Origin: Podarcis raffonei
Taxonomy: Eukaryota; Chordata; Lepidosauria; Squamata; Lacertidae
Length of the DNA stretch: 64,000 bases
Assembly: GCF_027172205.1 (NCBI RefSeq)
Contig: NC_070604.1
Span: 99,035,851-99,099,850, forward strand
Direction: 5' to 3'
Below the pieces are notes generated by a model. That model was not told the origin of the DNA and did not search any database. It saw only the letters and a program-made list of their open reading frames with translations. A program made the position numbers and the translations under genes. Shown piece after piece: positions 1-10,400 of the stretch (its first letter is position 1; each line of letters begins with the position of its first letter).

Positions 1-980
1 ATGCTTCAAGCAGATAAAATCAGTGAGACTTAACTAACCTTACTCCCACTGAATTCACGGGCCTTCTCTAAGCATGGCTAAATCTGGACCCAACTCACCA
101 TGTGCAAGTAAATTCTATATCTAGTAGATTTCTGCATTGTGGGGATTGGAAAATCAATTCTGTGGTTTTATGAGAACCCCCTGGGGTTTGCTTGCTTATA
201 TAGGCTTTTGCACCTGACCCAGAGAGCACTTGGGGACTGAGAACCTTTGTAAGGAGAATTTGAAATCTGCATGACTTAAAATCTACATGGAATTTAAAAC
301 AGTAAACACTCCACTAACAACATTTACAGGTGTATACACAGAGAGCGAGACTCAAAGGAGCCTGTAGTATCACATATATGGGGTAGAAAACCCTACTGAA
401 ATCTCAGATATGCCTTGACAACTGATTCTAGAACTGTCTGACGTGGCTGTGCCACATACAGCCTAATCCTCAAATCTAAGGCCATTTTTACAAATAGCAC
501 TTAAATCAGTTTTGCATTTTCCGTATTTTATTTTTAAAATATGCTGTGGAATGCATATTAGCTAGAACTGAAGGGGGCAAGGGAGGAAAATAAGCACCAG
601 AATTTTATTTATTTACCTGAGCTGCTAGTGTTTTTTTAGCTTTATGGCTGGTTACAGCTCCCATAAATCTAATAAGAGGGTTTGAGAATTTTGGTTTTAT
701 TTTTTACATGAACAACTTTTACTTTGGAACAGTTCTGCCTATCAAGAAGCTTAAAAGTGGCTTGGAATAACTGCTTGTTGCAAAGTTCCTTCTAGAAAAT
801 AAATAGTAAACAGGAAAGATGGCATATTGTATGTGTCAAATTTTCTACTGACATCAGACAACTAGAACTTTGTCAGGCAGGTAAGACAGAAACATATTTT
901 GTTGTTGTTGCTGCACTTCTCACACGTTTAGTATATTTACCAGCAGGGGTTTTAGCTACTATCGGAAGTGTTTTTTAAAA

Positions 981-1287
981 ATCAGAAGGTCGGCGGTTCG
1001 AATCCCCGCATCGGAGTGAGCTCCCGTTCCTTGGTCCCTGCTCCTGCCCACCAGCAGTTCAAAAGCACGTCAAAGTGCAAGTAGATGAATAGGTTCCACT
1101 CCGGCAGGAAGGTAAACGGCGTTTCCGTGCGCTGCTCTGGTTCGCCAGAAGCAGCTTAATCATGCTGGCCACATGACCCGGAAGCTGTATGCCGGCTCCC
1201 TCGACCAATAAAGCGAGATGAGCACCGCAACCCCAGAGTCGTCCATGACTGGACCTAATGGTCAGGGGTCCCTTTACCCTTACCTTT
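981..1287 (+). mobile_element. Sauria SINE, 5'-truncated
   Basis: Starts inside the tRNA-like head at the B-box (GGTTCGAATCCC), then the usual body (GCAAGTAGATGAATAGG, GCTGGCCACATGACCCGG) and the Bov-B-like tail (AGAGTCG..CATGACTGGACC) ending in CCCTTACCTTTT. About 50 bp of head are missing. Confidence 0.9.
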
Positions 1288-1765
1288 TGCATTAGATAAA
1301 GCTGAGAAGTTGTCTTTCAATTCTGTGTGATCTGGGGAAATAAACAATCTGCACACTCATCTATTAACAGTAAATTAGCCAATGGAAGATAACCAAGATT
1401 TGTGTGCCAATTCCCTTTTCTAATATCCCAAATGGAACCTTATTTCAGCCGTGGAAAAATACTCACAGTTTTAAGCTGGATCTAGTTGGAAGTTTCCCAT
1501 TGATTTTCACAGAACTTGCATGCAAGTAATTGTGCTGCCCAAAGCTGCAGCTCTGTGCATAGCTTATCTAAAACCTATTTCCTACAGACTTCTGTGAGAC
1601 TTCATTTCAGAATAAACCCATTTGTGGTCAACCTGCAAAAAGCATGATGGTGCTAGAAGCTGAGTTGCACAAAGCTTCTGTCATTCCTCTTGAGCCAGTA
1701 TGATTTAAAAAAACCCTAAACAAATATTATGTATAACAAAGATCTGCTTAAACAATACACAGTAG

Positions 1766-2068
1766 ATACCATCCATTCTTAAGGAAATTAGTCCTGAGTG
1801 CTCACTGGAAGGACAGATCCTGAAGCTGAGGCTCCAATACTTTGGCCACCTCATGAGAAGAGAAGACTCCCTGGAAAAGACCCTGATGTTGGGAAAGATG
1901 GAGGGCACAAGGAGAAGGGGGCGACAGAGGACGAGGTGGTTGGACAGTGTTCTCGAAGCTACAAACATGAGTCTGACCAAACTGCGGGAGGCAGTGGAAG
2001 ACAGAAGTGCCTGGCGTGCTCTGGTCCATGGGGTCACGAAGAGTCGGACACGACTAAACAACAACAAC
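1766..2068 (+). mobile_element. Bov-B (RTE) LINE, 3' end
   Basis: The frame from 1853 encodes the Bov-B ORF2 C-terminus: MRREDSLEKTLMLGKMEG, then GRQRTRWLDSV and HGVTKSRTRLNN. The 3' end GAGTCGGACACGACTAAAC followed by ACAAC repeats is the template end that Sauria SINEs imitate. It is 5'-truncated and about 95% identical by eye to the copy at 46154. Confidence 0.9.
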
Positions 2069-2390
2069 ACCTATTTCTCAGACCACAAACCCAAACCGCT
2101 GGAGGGAATCAAGTATGGTATATCATGGGTAGAGAGAACATAGAAGGACAGCAGAACTTACGAAGACCTCAGCGCCTTCCATCTTGAAGAGCTGTTGCCA
2201 GTCAAAGTAGTAGATTCTCCATACTGGGCTAGACATCATGAATATTGATATAAAACAGTTCTGTATGTTGATATGATACTTTTTATTCCACTTCCTTCTG
2301 TTGATTAACGTATGTAAACTTTCCACCAAAGTATTACTTTCCTTGAAGAGCTCTATGTAGGAAAATTCCAAGCTGTTCTATAGCAGTGCC

Positions 2391-2670
2391 TACAACAGAG
2401 GTTGGTTTGTGGATCACTGGTGATCCACAAGCTTCATTCAGGTGGTCTGTGGCACATCTGTTTTGTGATGGAAGACAGGATATGGAACATCCATCACATT
2501 ACATACTCATATTGTTTTTTAATTGCATTTTTATCGCTTTCATTTCTTGTACTGTGTTTAGGTGTGTTACAATTCGGATTCTACAGAATCCAAATTGCAA
2601 TACAATATTTAAGAAACAAAATCAGCAATAAAAAGACAATTAAAAACCCATGCTGCATCTAAGCACAGCA
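2391..2670 (+). repeat. Possible old hAT-type repeat
   Basis: A stretch beginning CAACAGAGGTTGGTTTGTGG with a short hairpin (GGATCACTGGTGATCC) resembles hAT non-autonomous elements. No matching end or target duplication was found, so the assignment is weak. Confidence 0.25.
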
Positions 2671-2689
2671 TATTACAATTACTACGGCA

Positions 2690-2875
2690 GGCAGGGAAAT
2701 CACTTAATGATTTCTACCAAGACCCCCCAGCAGTTTTCAAGCAGTCCATGGGGAAAATAGGGAACTGCTAGTCTCTCTGGAATTCCAAGCAGGAGTCTTT
2801 TCCAGCTGGGAAATGCTAGGGGTTTTGTGTATGCAGATGGTATTCTCTTCCACTGAGCTATGGTTGTTTTACCCA
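2690..2875 (-). mobile_element. tRNA-Ala-like SINE, degraded
   Basis: In reverse it reads a tRNA-like head (CATAGCTCAGTGGAAGAG, then CTGCATAC) and a body with CTGGAAAAGACTCCTGCTTGG. This matches the family at 63690, 55955, 42200 and 20790. Heavily mutated, so old. Confidence 0.55.
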
Positions 2876-2880
2876 AAATG

Positions 2881-4175
2881 AAGGTGGTTCCAAAAATAAG
2901 AACAAAGGCTTTGCTTTCTGTGGTTCTCTTTCCTCCTTTGGACTGACACAGTCCCAGTATTCAAAATGTGAATGACCACTGCAAATCTGCTGCTTCAAGG
3001 GACCTTTGAAGAAGCAGATTTATTCCATTGCCTCCCCCTGCAAATGAGCTCATTTGCTCCATTCCTGTGAAATTCTTGATGCCAACCTTATTAGGCAGAC
3101 CCTAATTATCCATAAGGAGATCTGATTGCTGCAACTTCTGGACTCTTGGACTGCAGGAAATTGGCCATTCCTGCTCTAGATTAAATGGGGAAAAAACCAT
3201 ATCTAACAGGTACCTACCTAGAGGTAAATAGATACGAAGCATATGAAAATGCAGCACTCCAAACATAAGAACAGCCCTGCTGCATCATGCCAGTAAAACC
3301 AGAATTTACTGTGGGAACACTTGGTTGAAGTTTACAATACGACAGCGATAGATTGGGGCAATAGAGTGTGACACTAGCAGCTATACAACAACTATCCATA
3401 GTTTCTATTAAAAAAATGGAAATATGTTGCAAAAAGAAACGTGATAGAACAGAAACGTACCACGAGAACACTGACAATTTATTTTATTATTTTATTTATT
3501 AAATGAAAATTGCCCATCCATTTTTCAAGATAATTAGTAATTAACATACTGTCAGGATGTTTTCCAAAAGGTTCCTAAAATTATATCAAAAGAACTCTTA
3601 AGGCAGCACCCCTAAATCTCCTTATTGGGGAACAAGTCTCGCTGACTACAGCATACATTACATTAATATTATTATTAGATGTATCCTTCCCTTATTCCCA
3701 AAGGAGCCCAGGGTGGCAAACATGAAAATGTCAAAACAATAGAGCTTGAAGAAAAACATATTTAAAACAAGTAAAACCATCTAGAACATTTAAAAACAAA
3801 AACTATCTAAACATATTTTTTATTTTTAAAAAAACAAAACACCACTACCTCATGGTTGTTAATTTCAAGGTTGCCATGACCAATATCTATCAGCCATCAA
3901 ATGTCTGGGTAATTGGGAATGTCTCTAAATTTCTCCTGAAAATCAGTAGTGTGGGAGACAGATCTCACCAGGTGGGCATTCGATAGATGGGGATCCACTA
4001 GGAAAGTCAACACCAAGCAGACAACAGCCACGTGTGGGACCACTAATAGGGTCTCCTCTGCTAATCATAGGGCCCAGTATAGTTTATTCTGGGGAACTGC
4101 ATTACATGCATTGGTTTGCACTATAAATGTATAACCATAGAATGCTGTTCTAGGGATTCTGCTGTGGTTCTCATT
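2881..4175. other. Gene-free AT-rich interval with a LINE scrap
   Basis: No coding sequence or RNA gene recognised. Near 3640-3740 the sequence resembles a reversed CR1/L2-type 3' region (CCAAAGGAGCCCAGGGTGGC). The rest is unassigned AT-rich DNA. Confidence 0.4.
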
Positions 4176-4179
4176 GTAT

Positions 4180-4296
4180 TGTTCTGTTTTCTTCCATTTC
4201 CCCTTTTTGATTTTGTGCTTTGTGTTTTCGAAGCTTTTTAAATCGCCCAGAGACTTTTCACGTGGCAAGCCATGAATAAATTGAATAAATAATAAC
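4180..4296 (+). mobile_element. CR1/L2-type LINE 3' tail
   Basis: AATCGCCCAGAGACTTTTC followed by GAATAAATTGAATAAATAAT is the usual 3' end of this LINE group with its A/T-rich repeat tail. Confidence 0.5.
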
Positions 4297-4613
4297 AATT
4301 ACAACACCCAAATGATCAGCAGCTACATGCTACGAAATGCCACCGTTTAATCATACGGGTAAACCGCATGACATTACTAAACAAGTAACAAGAAAACAGA
4401 AGCTGAAATTGAAACAGATGTGTTGAGCACAAACAATCTAGTTCCTCCCCTTAAGATTAGAATTAGCCCACAAATGAAAACTGGGTTTAGAACTAACCCA
4501 GAAGTTATATTTCTAGTCAACTTCTTGGAGTGGCTATGGGTCTTAAGAGTAACATGCCTATCAAGGTAAATGGGTAATGGATTTGAACAATACTCTCTCA
4601 GATGGACTCTGGA

Positions 4614-4807
4614 CATAGCTGTCAACCTTCCCTTTTTTTGCGGGAAATTCCCACAAAATTATTCCAGCGCAGTTTCCCGCTGCTTCTCGCTGCTATCCCA
4701 GATTGTTAGATATCCCGTAGATTATCCCCGGGACAGGTGAGGCTGCTTGTCCCTTATTTTCGAGGCTGCTGATCCCTTATTTTCAAATCTGAAAGTAGAC
4801 AGCTATG
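4614..4807. mobile_element. hAT-type MITE, 'CATAGCTGTCAAC' family, long form
   Basis: The left end CATAGCTGTCAAC is mirrored on the right by GACAGCTATG. The flanking 8-mers ACTCTGGA (4606-4613) and ACTATGGA (4808-4815) are a target duplication with one difference, which points to a hAT transposase. A 93-bp relative lies at 60372. Confidence 0.7.
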
Positions 4808-5171
4808 ACTATGGAGTTGCCAAAAAGTATAGTTTTGCTTGATGAGATTCAGCACCATTGGTGTATTATTCTGTAAAGGCTTCAATAAAATATATTTAAT
4901 CAGTCCTGGGACAATTGCTGGTGGTACAGGAAACAAAGGTACAACCTTCCCCTTGTTGATTCCAAGGAAATGTTCAAAAATGTCAAAATACTGGAAATTA
5001 TTATTGGATCATTGATAGGATGATCCAATATAGGACCCCACTAGAATATCCTAGTTTTGTTTAGGTTTTTTGAAAAAAAATGTGGTAGAACTAGAAGACC
5101 TAGAAATTATTGTTGTGTTTTTATAGCTACAGAAACAGCAGTTGCACAGAAGTGGGGAGAACTATCCCAAG

Positions 5172-5425
5172 AGCTAGATGTGTTAGTCTGCTGTAGCAAA
5201 AACAAAGAGTTTTCTGGATTCTTAAATACTTAGGCTGAAATCCTAACCATGTCTCTTCAACAGTAGGTCCTGTTGAATTCAATGTGGCTTAATCCCAGGT
5301 AACGGGTTAGGATTGCAGCCTATCACATTTATTTTGGCATAAACTGTTGTGCCCCATCAGAAGTGGAATCTAGTCTGTGAAAGTTTATGTCGTAATAAAT
5401 GTTTATTTAAGGTGGCATAAGACTG
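5172..5425. repeat. Dispersed amniote repeat split by a MITE
   Basis: Parts at 5172-5232 (GTTAGTCTGCTGTAGC...) and 5323-5425 (TTTATTTTGGCATAAAC...) are two halves of a common amniote interspersed repeat. They are separated by the palindromic element at 5233-5320. Confidence 0.5.
5233..5320. mobile_element. Short palindromic MITE, 'GGCTGCAATCCTA' family
   Basis: 88 bp with inverted ends GGCTGAAATCCTAACC and GGTTAGGATTGCAGCC, inserted in another repeat. The arms of longer relatives read TACCTGGGAGTAAG and CTTACTTCTGAGTAG. The transposase class is unclear. Other copies: about 9757-9840, 12555-12650, 14483-14575, 20563-20650, 25767-25832, 27319-27400, 36362-36450, 63886-63990. Confidence 0.6.
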
Positions 5426-5429
5426 TTGG

Positions 5430-6294
5430 TTTGTGGCAAAAAGAATTCACCATCTACAGTGAAATAGTTGCACGGGGTCTGGTAGATACAACTTTTACTT
5501 CCATAATACATAGCAAAGAAGGAAGACTAATTAGCCATTGTTTTCAAGGAAACAGGTTTTATTTGTGGTGCATGGGAACAGCAAAGTACAAGATAATGTC
5601 CAGGCACATGCTTTTGTTAAAACCATAATGATTTATTCGTAACCACATTTATTTCCCAAAATACTGTTGTAAGATTTATCTATAATTTATACAATAATGT
5701 GAATTTTTTTCCTTTAAAAAATGCCAACTGTTTTAAGATAAGGCCATTGTGACATGTTCAGGAATGCAATTCCTGTAGACAATAGAAGCTGGGGTTGTTC
5801 TTGAAATGTTGAAACCACTTTAGCATGAAGCACTCAGACAGATTTGTGGAGGATGAAGCTATCAGTGCCTACTAGCTAAAACAGCTATGTTCTACCGCCA
5901 CTGTTGGTGTACTCCTGAATACTAGCTACTGGGAATCACACGTGGGGCAAATGCTGTTGCACCCAAGTCTTGCTTGTGGAATTCGCATAGGTTGGCCACT
6001 GGAGAATGCTGGACCTTTGGTTTGATCCAGCACACATTTTCGTATGTTCTTAATCTAGTTGTTAAGATTGGGAGACTTTGGCCAAATATTGCTGTTGAAC
6101 GCTCTCCATTGATTTCACTGGGGCTTCTACTGTATCCTTTGACCTTCACCTTTCATTCACATATGTCCCTGCCTTATATTGAGTACAGCCCAGTATTCTC
6201 TGCTTTGGTAACAACTTCCCATAACCTCAAGCGGAGACCTGGGACTCAGCTAGATTGGTAAAGAAAAAGTGTTTTATATGTGTTGCATATGTGA
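5430..6294. other. Gene-free interval with a CR1-like fragment
   Basis: No gene recognised. Around 5985-6053 the text GGTTGGCCACTGGAGAATGC followed by GATCCAGCA resembles a CR1/L2-type 3' region. The rest is unassigned. Confidence 0.4.
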
Positions 6295-7045
6295 TATAAC
6301 ACTGTGTACAAGACTCCTGACTGCTTCGCTCACAAGGGTCATAGGAACGTGCAAGCCCACTCACCACAACAAGGTGATGATCCAGTGAGTGTACTACCAA
6401 CCTTACTGTATGCTTGTGAAACACGGACCACTTATAAATGCCATCTCCAACTCCTCAAAAGATTCCATCAACAGTGTCTCCGAAAAAATTTACACATCAC
6501 TTGGGAAGACAGGCGAACTAATGCCAGTGTACTGAAAGAAGCAAAGATCACCAGTGTCAAAGCAACAATTCTTCAACATTAACTTTGTTAGACTGGTCAT
6601 GTTGTACGGATGCCTGATTATCGTCTTCCAAAGCAACTACTCTATTCCAAACTTTAAAATAGGAAGCGTAATGCTGGTGGTCAACAAAAGAGGTTTAAAG
6701 ACTCTCTCATTGCAAATCTAAAAATATGTAGTATATAACACAGACAACTTGGAAACACTGGTCTGCGAGCGCTCCAGTTGGAGAACAGTCTTTACCAAAG
6801 GTGTCATGGGCTTTGAAGACACTCAAACTCAGGACGAAAGGGAGAAATGTGCTAAGAGGAAGGCACGCTTGGCAAACCCTCACTGTGATCAACTCCCACC
6901 CGGAAACCTATGTCCCCGCTATGGAAGGACATGTGGATCCAGAATTGGCCTCCACAGTCACTTACGGACTCACTGTTAATACCATATTTATGGAAGACAA
7001 TCTTACTCGGCTACGAGTGATCACCAAAGAAGAGGAAGATAACAG
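6295..7045 (+). mobile_element. Degraded LINE: end of reverse-transcriptase protein with zinc-finger tail
   Basis: Frames 6304-6582 and 6749-6979 carry the C-terminal region of a LINE ORF2: LPTLLYACETRTTYKCHLQ, then LLKRFHQQCLRKNLHITWED and, after a frame change, CPRYGRTCGSRIGLHSHLRT, a C2H2-type finger in which the second Cys is Tyr. The 3' part (CTTACTCGGCTACGAGTGATC then AAGAAGAGGAAG) is the family tail. Dead: several frame changes. Confidence 0.75.
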
Positions 7046-7212
7046 TGTGACACCAAATGGCACTGTGGAGTCCTGTCTTTCCCTACTGGATTTCCCTGTA
7101 TGAGTTTACAACACGTCTAACTGAATCGCTTCTTTGACGTGTCTAGGTCCAGCCCTGCTACCTTCAGTTCTTTTAACTGGAAATCTTCAATCTTATTATA
7201 CATGTGAAGCAG

Positions 7213-7440
7213 AGGCTCTCAAACTCTGGTCTGTGAGCTGCATTCAGGTAATCTATAACAAGGTTGTAGAACATTCTAGAATAGCTGTAGTTGGGCCTGT
7301 ACTTGATTGCGGTTCCCCACCCGCCATGGAAATCGAGGCCATTTTGAACCAGGGCTAGATGATGAAACAAGCTAAGAAAGCTGCGGCCTCCATGATGTTC
7401 GTAATAGTTCAGTGGTTTTGAGAATTATGCCAGAGCAGAA
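7213..7440. repeat. Possible old hAT-like repeat
   Basis: AGAGGCTCTCAAACTCTGG at the left and GTGGTTTTGAGAATTATGCC at the right are weakly inverted, like eroded hAT ends. No convincing target duplication was found. Confidence 0.3.
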
Positions 7441-7596
7441 GGGGGAAAATATTCTATTTGTATTTGTATTTAATCCAAGAGCACGTCCACTGTATTAGAA
7501 ATGCAACACTATGGTTATTAAAATTAAGAGTTATTTGTCTCCTGAGACAGACAGATGCCAGCAACAATTTAGGTGCTTTATTTTGTAGAACAAAGG

Positions 7597-7712
7597 AAGT
7601 TTATTCAGTGATTCACTGAGACCCTCAGCAATTTTCAAGCAGTCCATGGAGTGGGAACCTCTCATGTAAAGATTATACTGTTTCACTGAGCTGTTGCTGC
7701 CTCTTCTTCTGG
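7597..7712 (-). mobile_element. tRNA-Ala-like SINE fragment
   Basis: Reverse reading gives CAACAGCTCAGTGAAACAG and a body containing CTGAGGGTCTCAGTGAATC. Same family as the copy at 2690. Confidence 0.4.
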
Positions 7713-7814
7713 GATAATACAACATGGTGCGGATCCCATTAATATCTAATCACTGCTTTAAAAAAGTATGTTAGCTTTGCTCTCAGGCGCAGTGAGCTTA
7801 CATTTGAAGGAGGG

Positions 7815-7927
7815 CAGGCTAATTTGTGGCCCTCCAGATGTTGCCGAACTAACACTCCCATGAACCCCACCCAGCACGGGAGTTGTAGTTCAGCAACAAC
7901 TGGAGGGCCAGACAGGTTAGCCACCCC
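7815..7927. mobile_element. hAT-type MITE, 'ACTACAACTCCC' family
   Basis: Inverted arms: GTGGCCCTCCAGATGTTGC on the left against GCAACAACTGGAGGGCC on the right, with ACACTCCCATG and GGGAGTTGTAGTT inside. Boundaries approximate. Confidence 0.65.
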
Positions 7928-8308
7928 GATCTAAGGTTTGTTATTTTCAAAAGCAGTTTAAAGATTATTGCAAAACTTAAGGACATAATGGGAAATGGTG
8001 TAGTTTGTCATTAACTAGGTACAATATAGCTCTGTGTCACAATTTATGTGCGTGTTCAATTCCTGGCATCTTGCATTAAAAGGATCAGGTAGCAGCCAAT
8101 GGGAAAGAGTTAAGCCTGAGACCCTGACCTGCCAATCACAGTAGACAGTGCTGGACTGGATAGGCCAATGTGTGTTCACATTACCACCTTAGGATGCAGT
8201 GAGGCTGATGTTTCTCAAGTGAATTTTACATCTCTTTCCCCGCTAGCTGTTCACATCAGCACAGCTTCATCAGTGTTAGATTCATTTATGTTTTTGTATC
8301 CTCCCCAG

Positions 8309-8661
8309 CGGGGACGTGGGTGGCGCTGTGGGGTAAACCACAGAGCCTAGGATTTGCCGATCAGAAGGTTGGCAGTTCGAATCCCCACGATGGGGTGAGC
8401 TCCCGTTGCTCTGTCCCTGCTTCTGCCAACCTAGCAGTTCGAAAGCACATCAAAGTGCAAGTAGATAAATAGGTACCGCTCCGGCGGGAAGGTAAACGCC
8501 GTTTCCGTGCACTGCTCTGGTTTGCCCGAAGTGGCTTAGTCATGCTGGCCACATGACCCGGAAGCTGTACGCCGGCTCCCTTGGCCAATAAAGCGAGATG
8601 AGCGCCGCAACCCCAGAGTTGGCCACGACTGGACCTAATGGTCAGGGGTCCCTTTACCTTT
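8309..8661 (+). mobile_element. Sauria SINE, full length, with target duplication
   Basis: Complete element: head GGGACGTGGGTGGCGCTGTG, B-box GGTTCGAATCCC (mutated by one base), body and tail ending CCCTTTACCTTT. It is flanked by perfect 12-bp direct repeats TATCCTCCCCAG (8297-8308 and 8662-8673), the mark of LINE-machinery insertion. Confidence 0.95.
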
Positions 8662-8673
8662 TATCCTCCCCAG

Positions 8674-10252
8674 GAGTGTTGACAGACCAGGGCTGTTTTT
8701 TTCACACTGTGGCTAGAGACGAATTAGGAGCAGCGCAAGGACTTCAGTCAGTGTGAAGCTGGTTTGAGAAACAACACATCAAACGGTAGTATTTTATAAG
8801 AAAGTACAGGATATCATATGTATTTAGGATAATGTGTGCACGCGTGAATTCAGTTTAAAAATCCAGCACTGGAAATGCAATGAGTGCGCAGTAAATGTGT
8901 GAACTCAGTCTTGGTATTACAAGGCACCTTCGTACTTCCAAAGTTTTGGAATGGAGCATGAGAAGCTTTGCAGGGATGGGGCACTAGATATCATCACTGG
9001 CATCTTGGATTAAAGGATCAAGGGTTGGGGAAATTTCTCTCCTTAAGACACTACAAGCTGGGCTAGGTGGGATCAGTGTTGTGACTCAGTCAAAGGCATC
9101 TTCCTGTGCACTTTGTACAAAATGTTAGCATTACCATTAATGTGTTTTCTGTGGGAATCATCGCATTTCCCCAGCTACAAGATCATTCAGTTTCAGTGCA
9201 ATAACCCTGCAATAAAACCTTGAAGAATGACATTTGGACCAAAGTGTATTTAATGGGAAACAAATGTGCATTTGTTTATTTTTTCATACAAACAAAAGTG
9301 ATTGAATGGGAAGTAACTTTCTTGTTCGGTCATCTTCTGTGTTGCAATAAATTTCTGTCCCAGGCACACTTTCCTAATAGCAAGCAAGGCCCATCAGACA
9401 CAGTGGGACTTACTGGGCACGTAAGATTGTTGTTAACCAAGAAATTATTACAGAAACATAAAATTTATATGGAAATGTTTGAACTGTTATTATCCTCTGG
9501 GTTTGTGGAAGAGGTTTTCTGGTTTTCAAGAGGAAGGTGGCAAACTGAACAGGCTTGTTCTTTCCCTGAAACTTTCCAGAGACTTTTTATCACATGGACT
9601 TTGGATATCTACATAGCAGTGGGATTAGTAAAATGGACTGTGATTACAACTTCAGAGCAGTTGTATGCTATTGGGTGATCCAGTCAACAATTGGCTAAAA
9701 AGTACTAATGCAATCGGGAGTTTCAGGGTGTGATATGTAAGAAGGTAATATTCTGAAATTCAACACATTTATCTGGGAGTAAACCCCGCTAAGCTGAGTG
9801 GGACTTTCTTCTGAGTAGGCATGCATAGGATTGCACTATAAGGGAAGCAAACTGTTTTGTTTTGTTTTTTAAAAAGAGACATTATGACTGAACATAAAAG
9901 ATGCTATTCTTAAGTGTGTGAAGAGAAAAATATTAATGGGCTTGTGAAAGAGGTAGAGTCATATATTTGTGTAACACAGATTATACTGATATTAATTATA
10001 CCTGCTAAAGAGATCCAACAAAGAAGCCTATCCAGGAAATAAATAGTATTTAACCTGTTGGGAAATGTAAATGCTAAGCACAGCTTTAAATGATGACTCA
10101 GATTGCAAATGCAGATTGAGGACACTTTTTGGGTGGGGAACGATTAAGGCTAGTTTGATTCTGGTATGTGATTATAACAGGACGTGAAACAAAATACTAA
10201 AAATCACTTTTCCTTCTGAGAATGACTACTGCTTATGAAATTGTGAGTTATC
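8674..10252. other. Gene-free interval
   Basis: No gene recognised. A 152-codon open frame at 9220-9678 has no recognisable domain and AT-rich composition, so I treat it as chance. A 'GGCTGCAATCCTA' MITE copy lies near 9757-9840. Confidence 0.4.
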
Positions 10253-10260
10253 ATCTACAT

Positions 10261-10392
10261 CAGGCATGGCCAAACATGGCCCTCCAGCTGTTTTGGGACT
10301 ACAACTCCCATCTTCCCTAACAGGATCAGTGGTCAGGGATGATGGGAATTGTAGTCCCAGAACAGCTGGAGGGCCAAGTTTGGCCATGCCTG
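10261..10392. mobile_element. hAT-type MITE, 'ACTACAACTCCC' family, intact ends
   Basis: 132 bp, a near-perfect palindrome with ends CAGGCATGGCCAAAC and GTTTGGCCATGCCTG. It is flanked by identical 8-bp repeats ATCTACAT (10253-10260, 10393-10400). The arms contain GGACTACAACTCCCATC, which resembles a ZNF143/THAP11 site. Confidence 0.85.
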
Positions 10393-10400
10393 ATCTACAT

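Noticed and set aside
8309-8420. Possible tRNA genes at the GGTTCGAATCCC-type sites
   Set aside because: All such sites continue into the Sauria SINE body; none has a complete cloverleaf.
9220-9678. 152-codon plus-strand frame
   Set aside because: AT-driven composition, no domain, no neighbouring exons.
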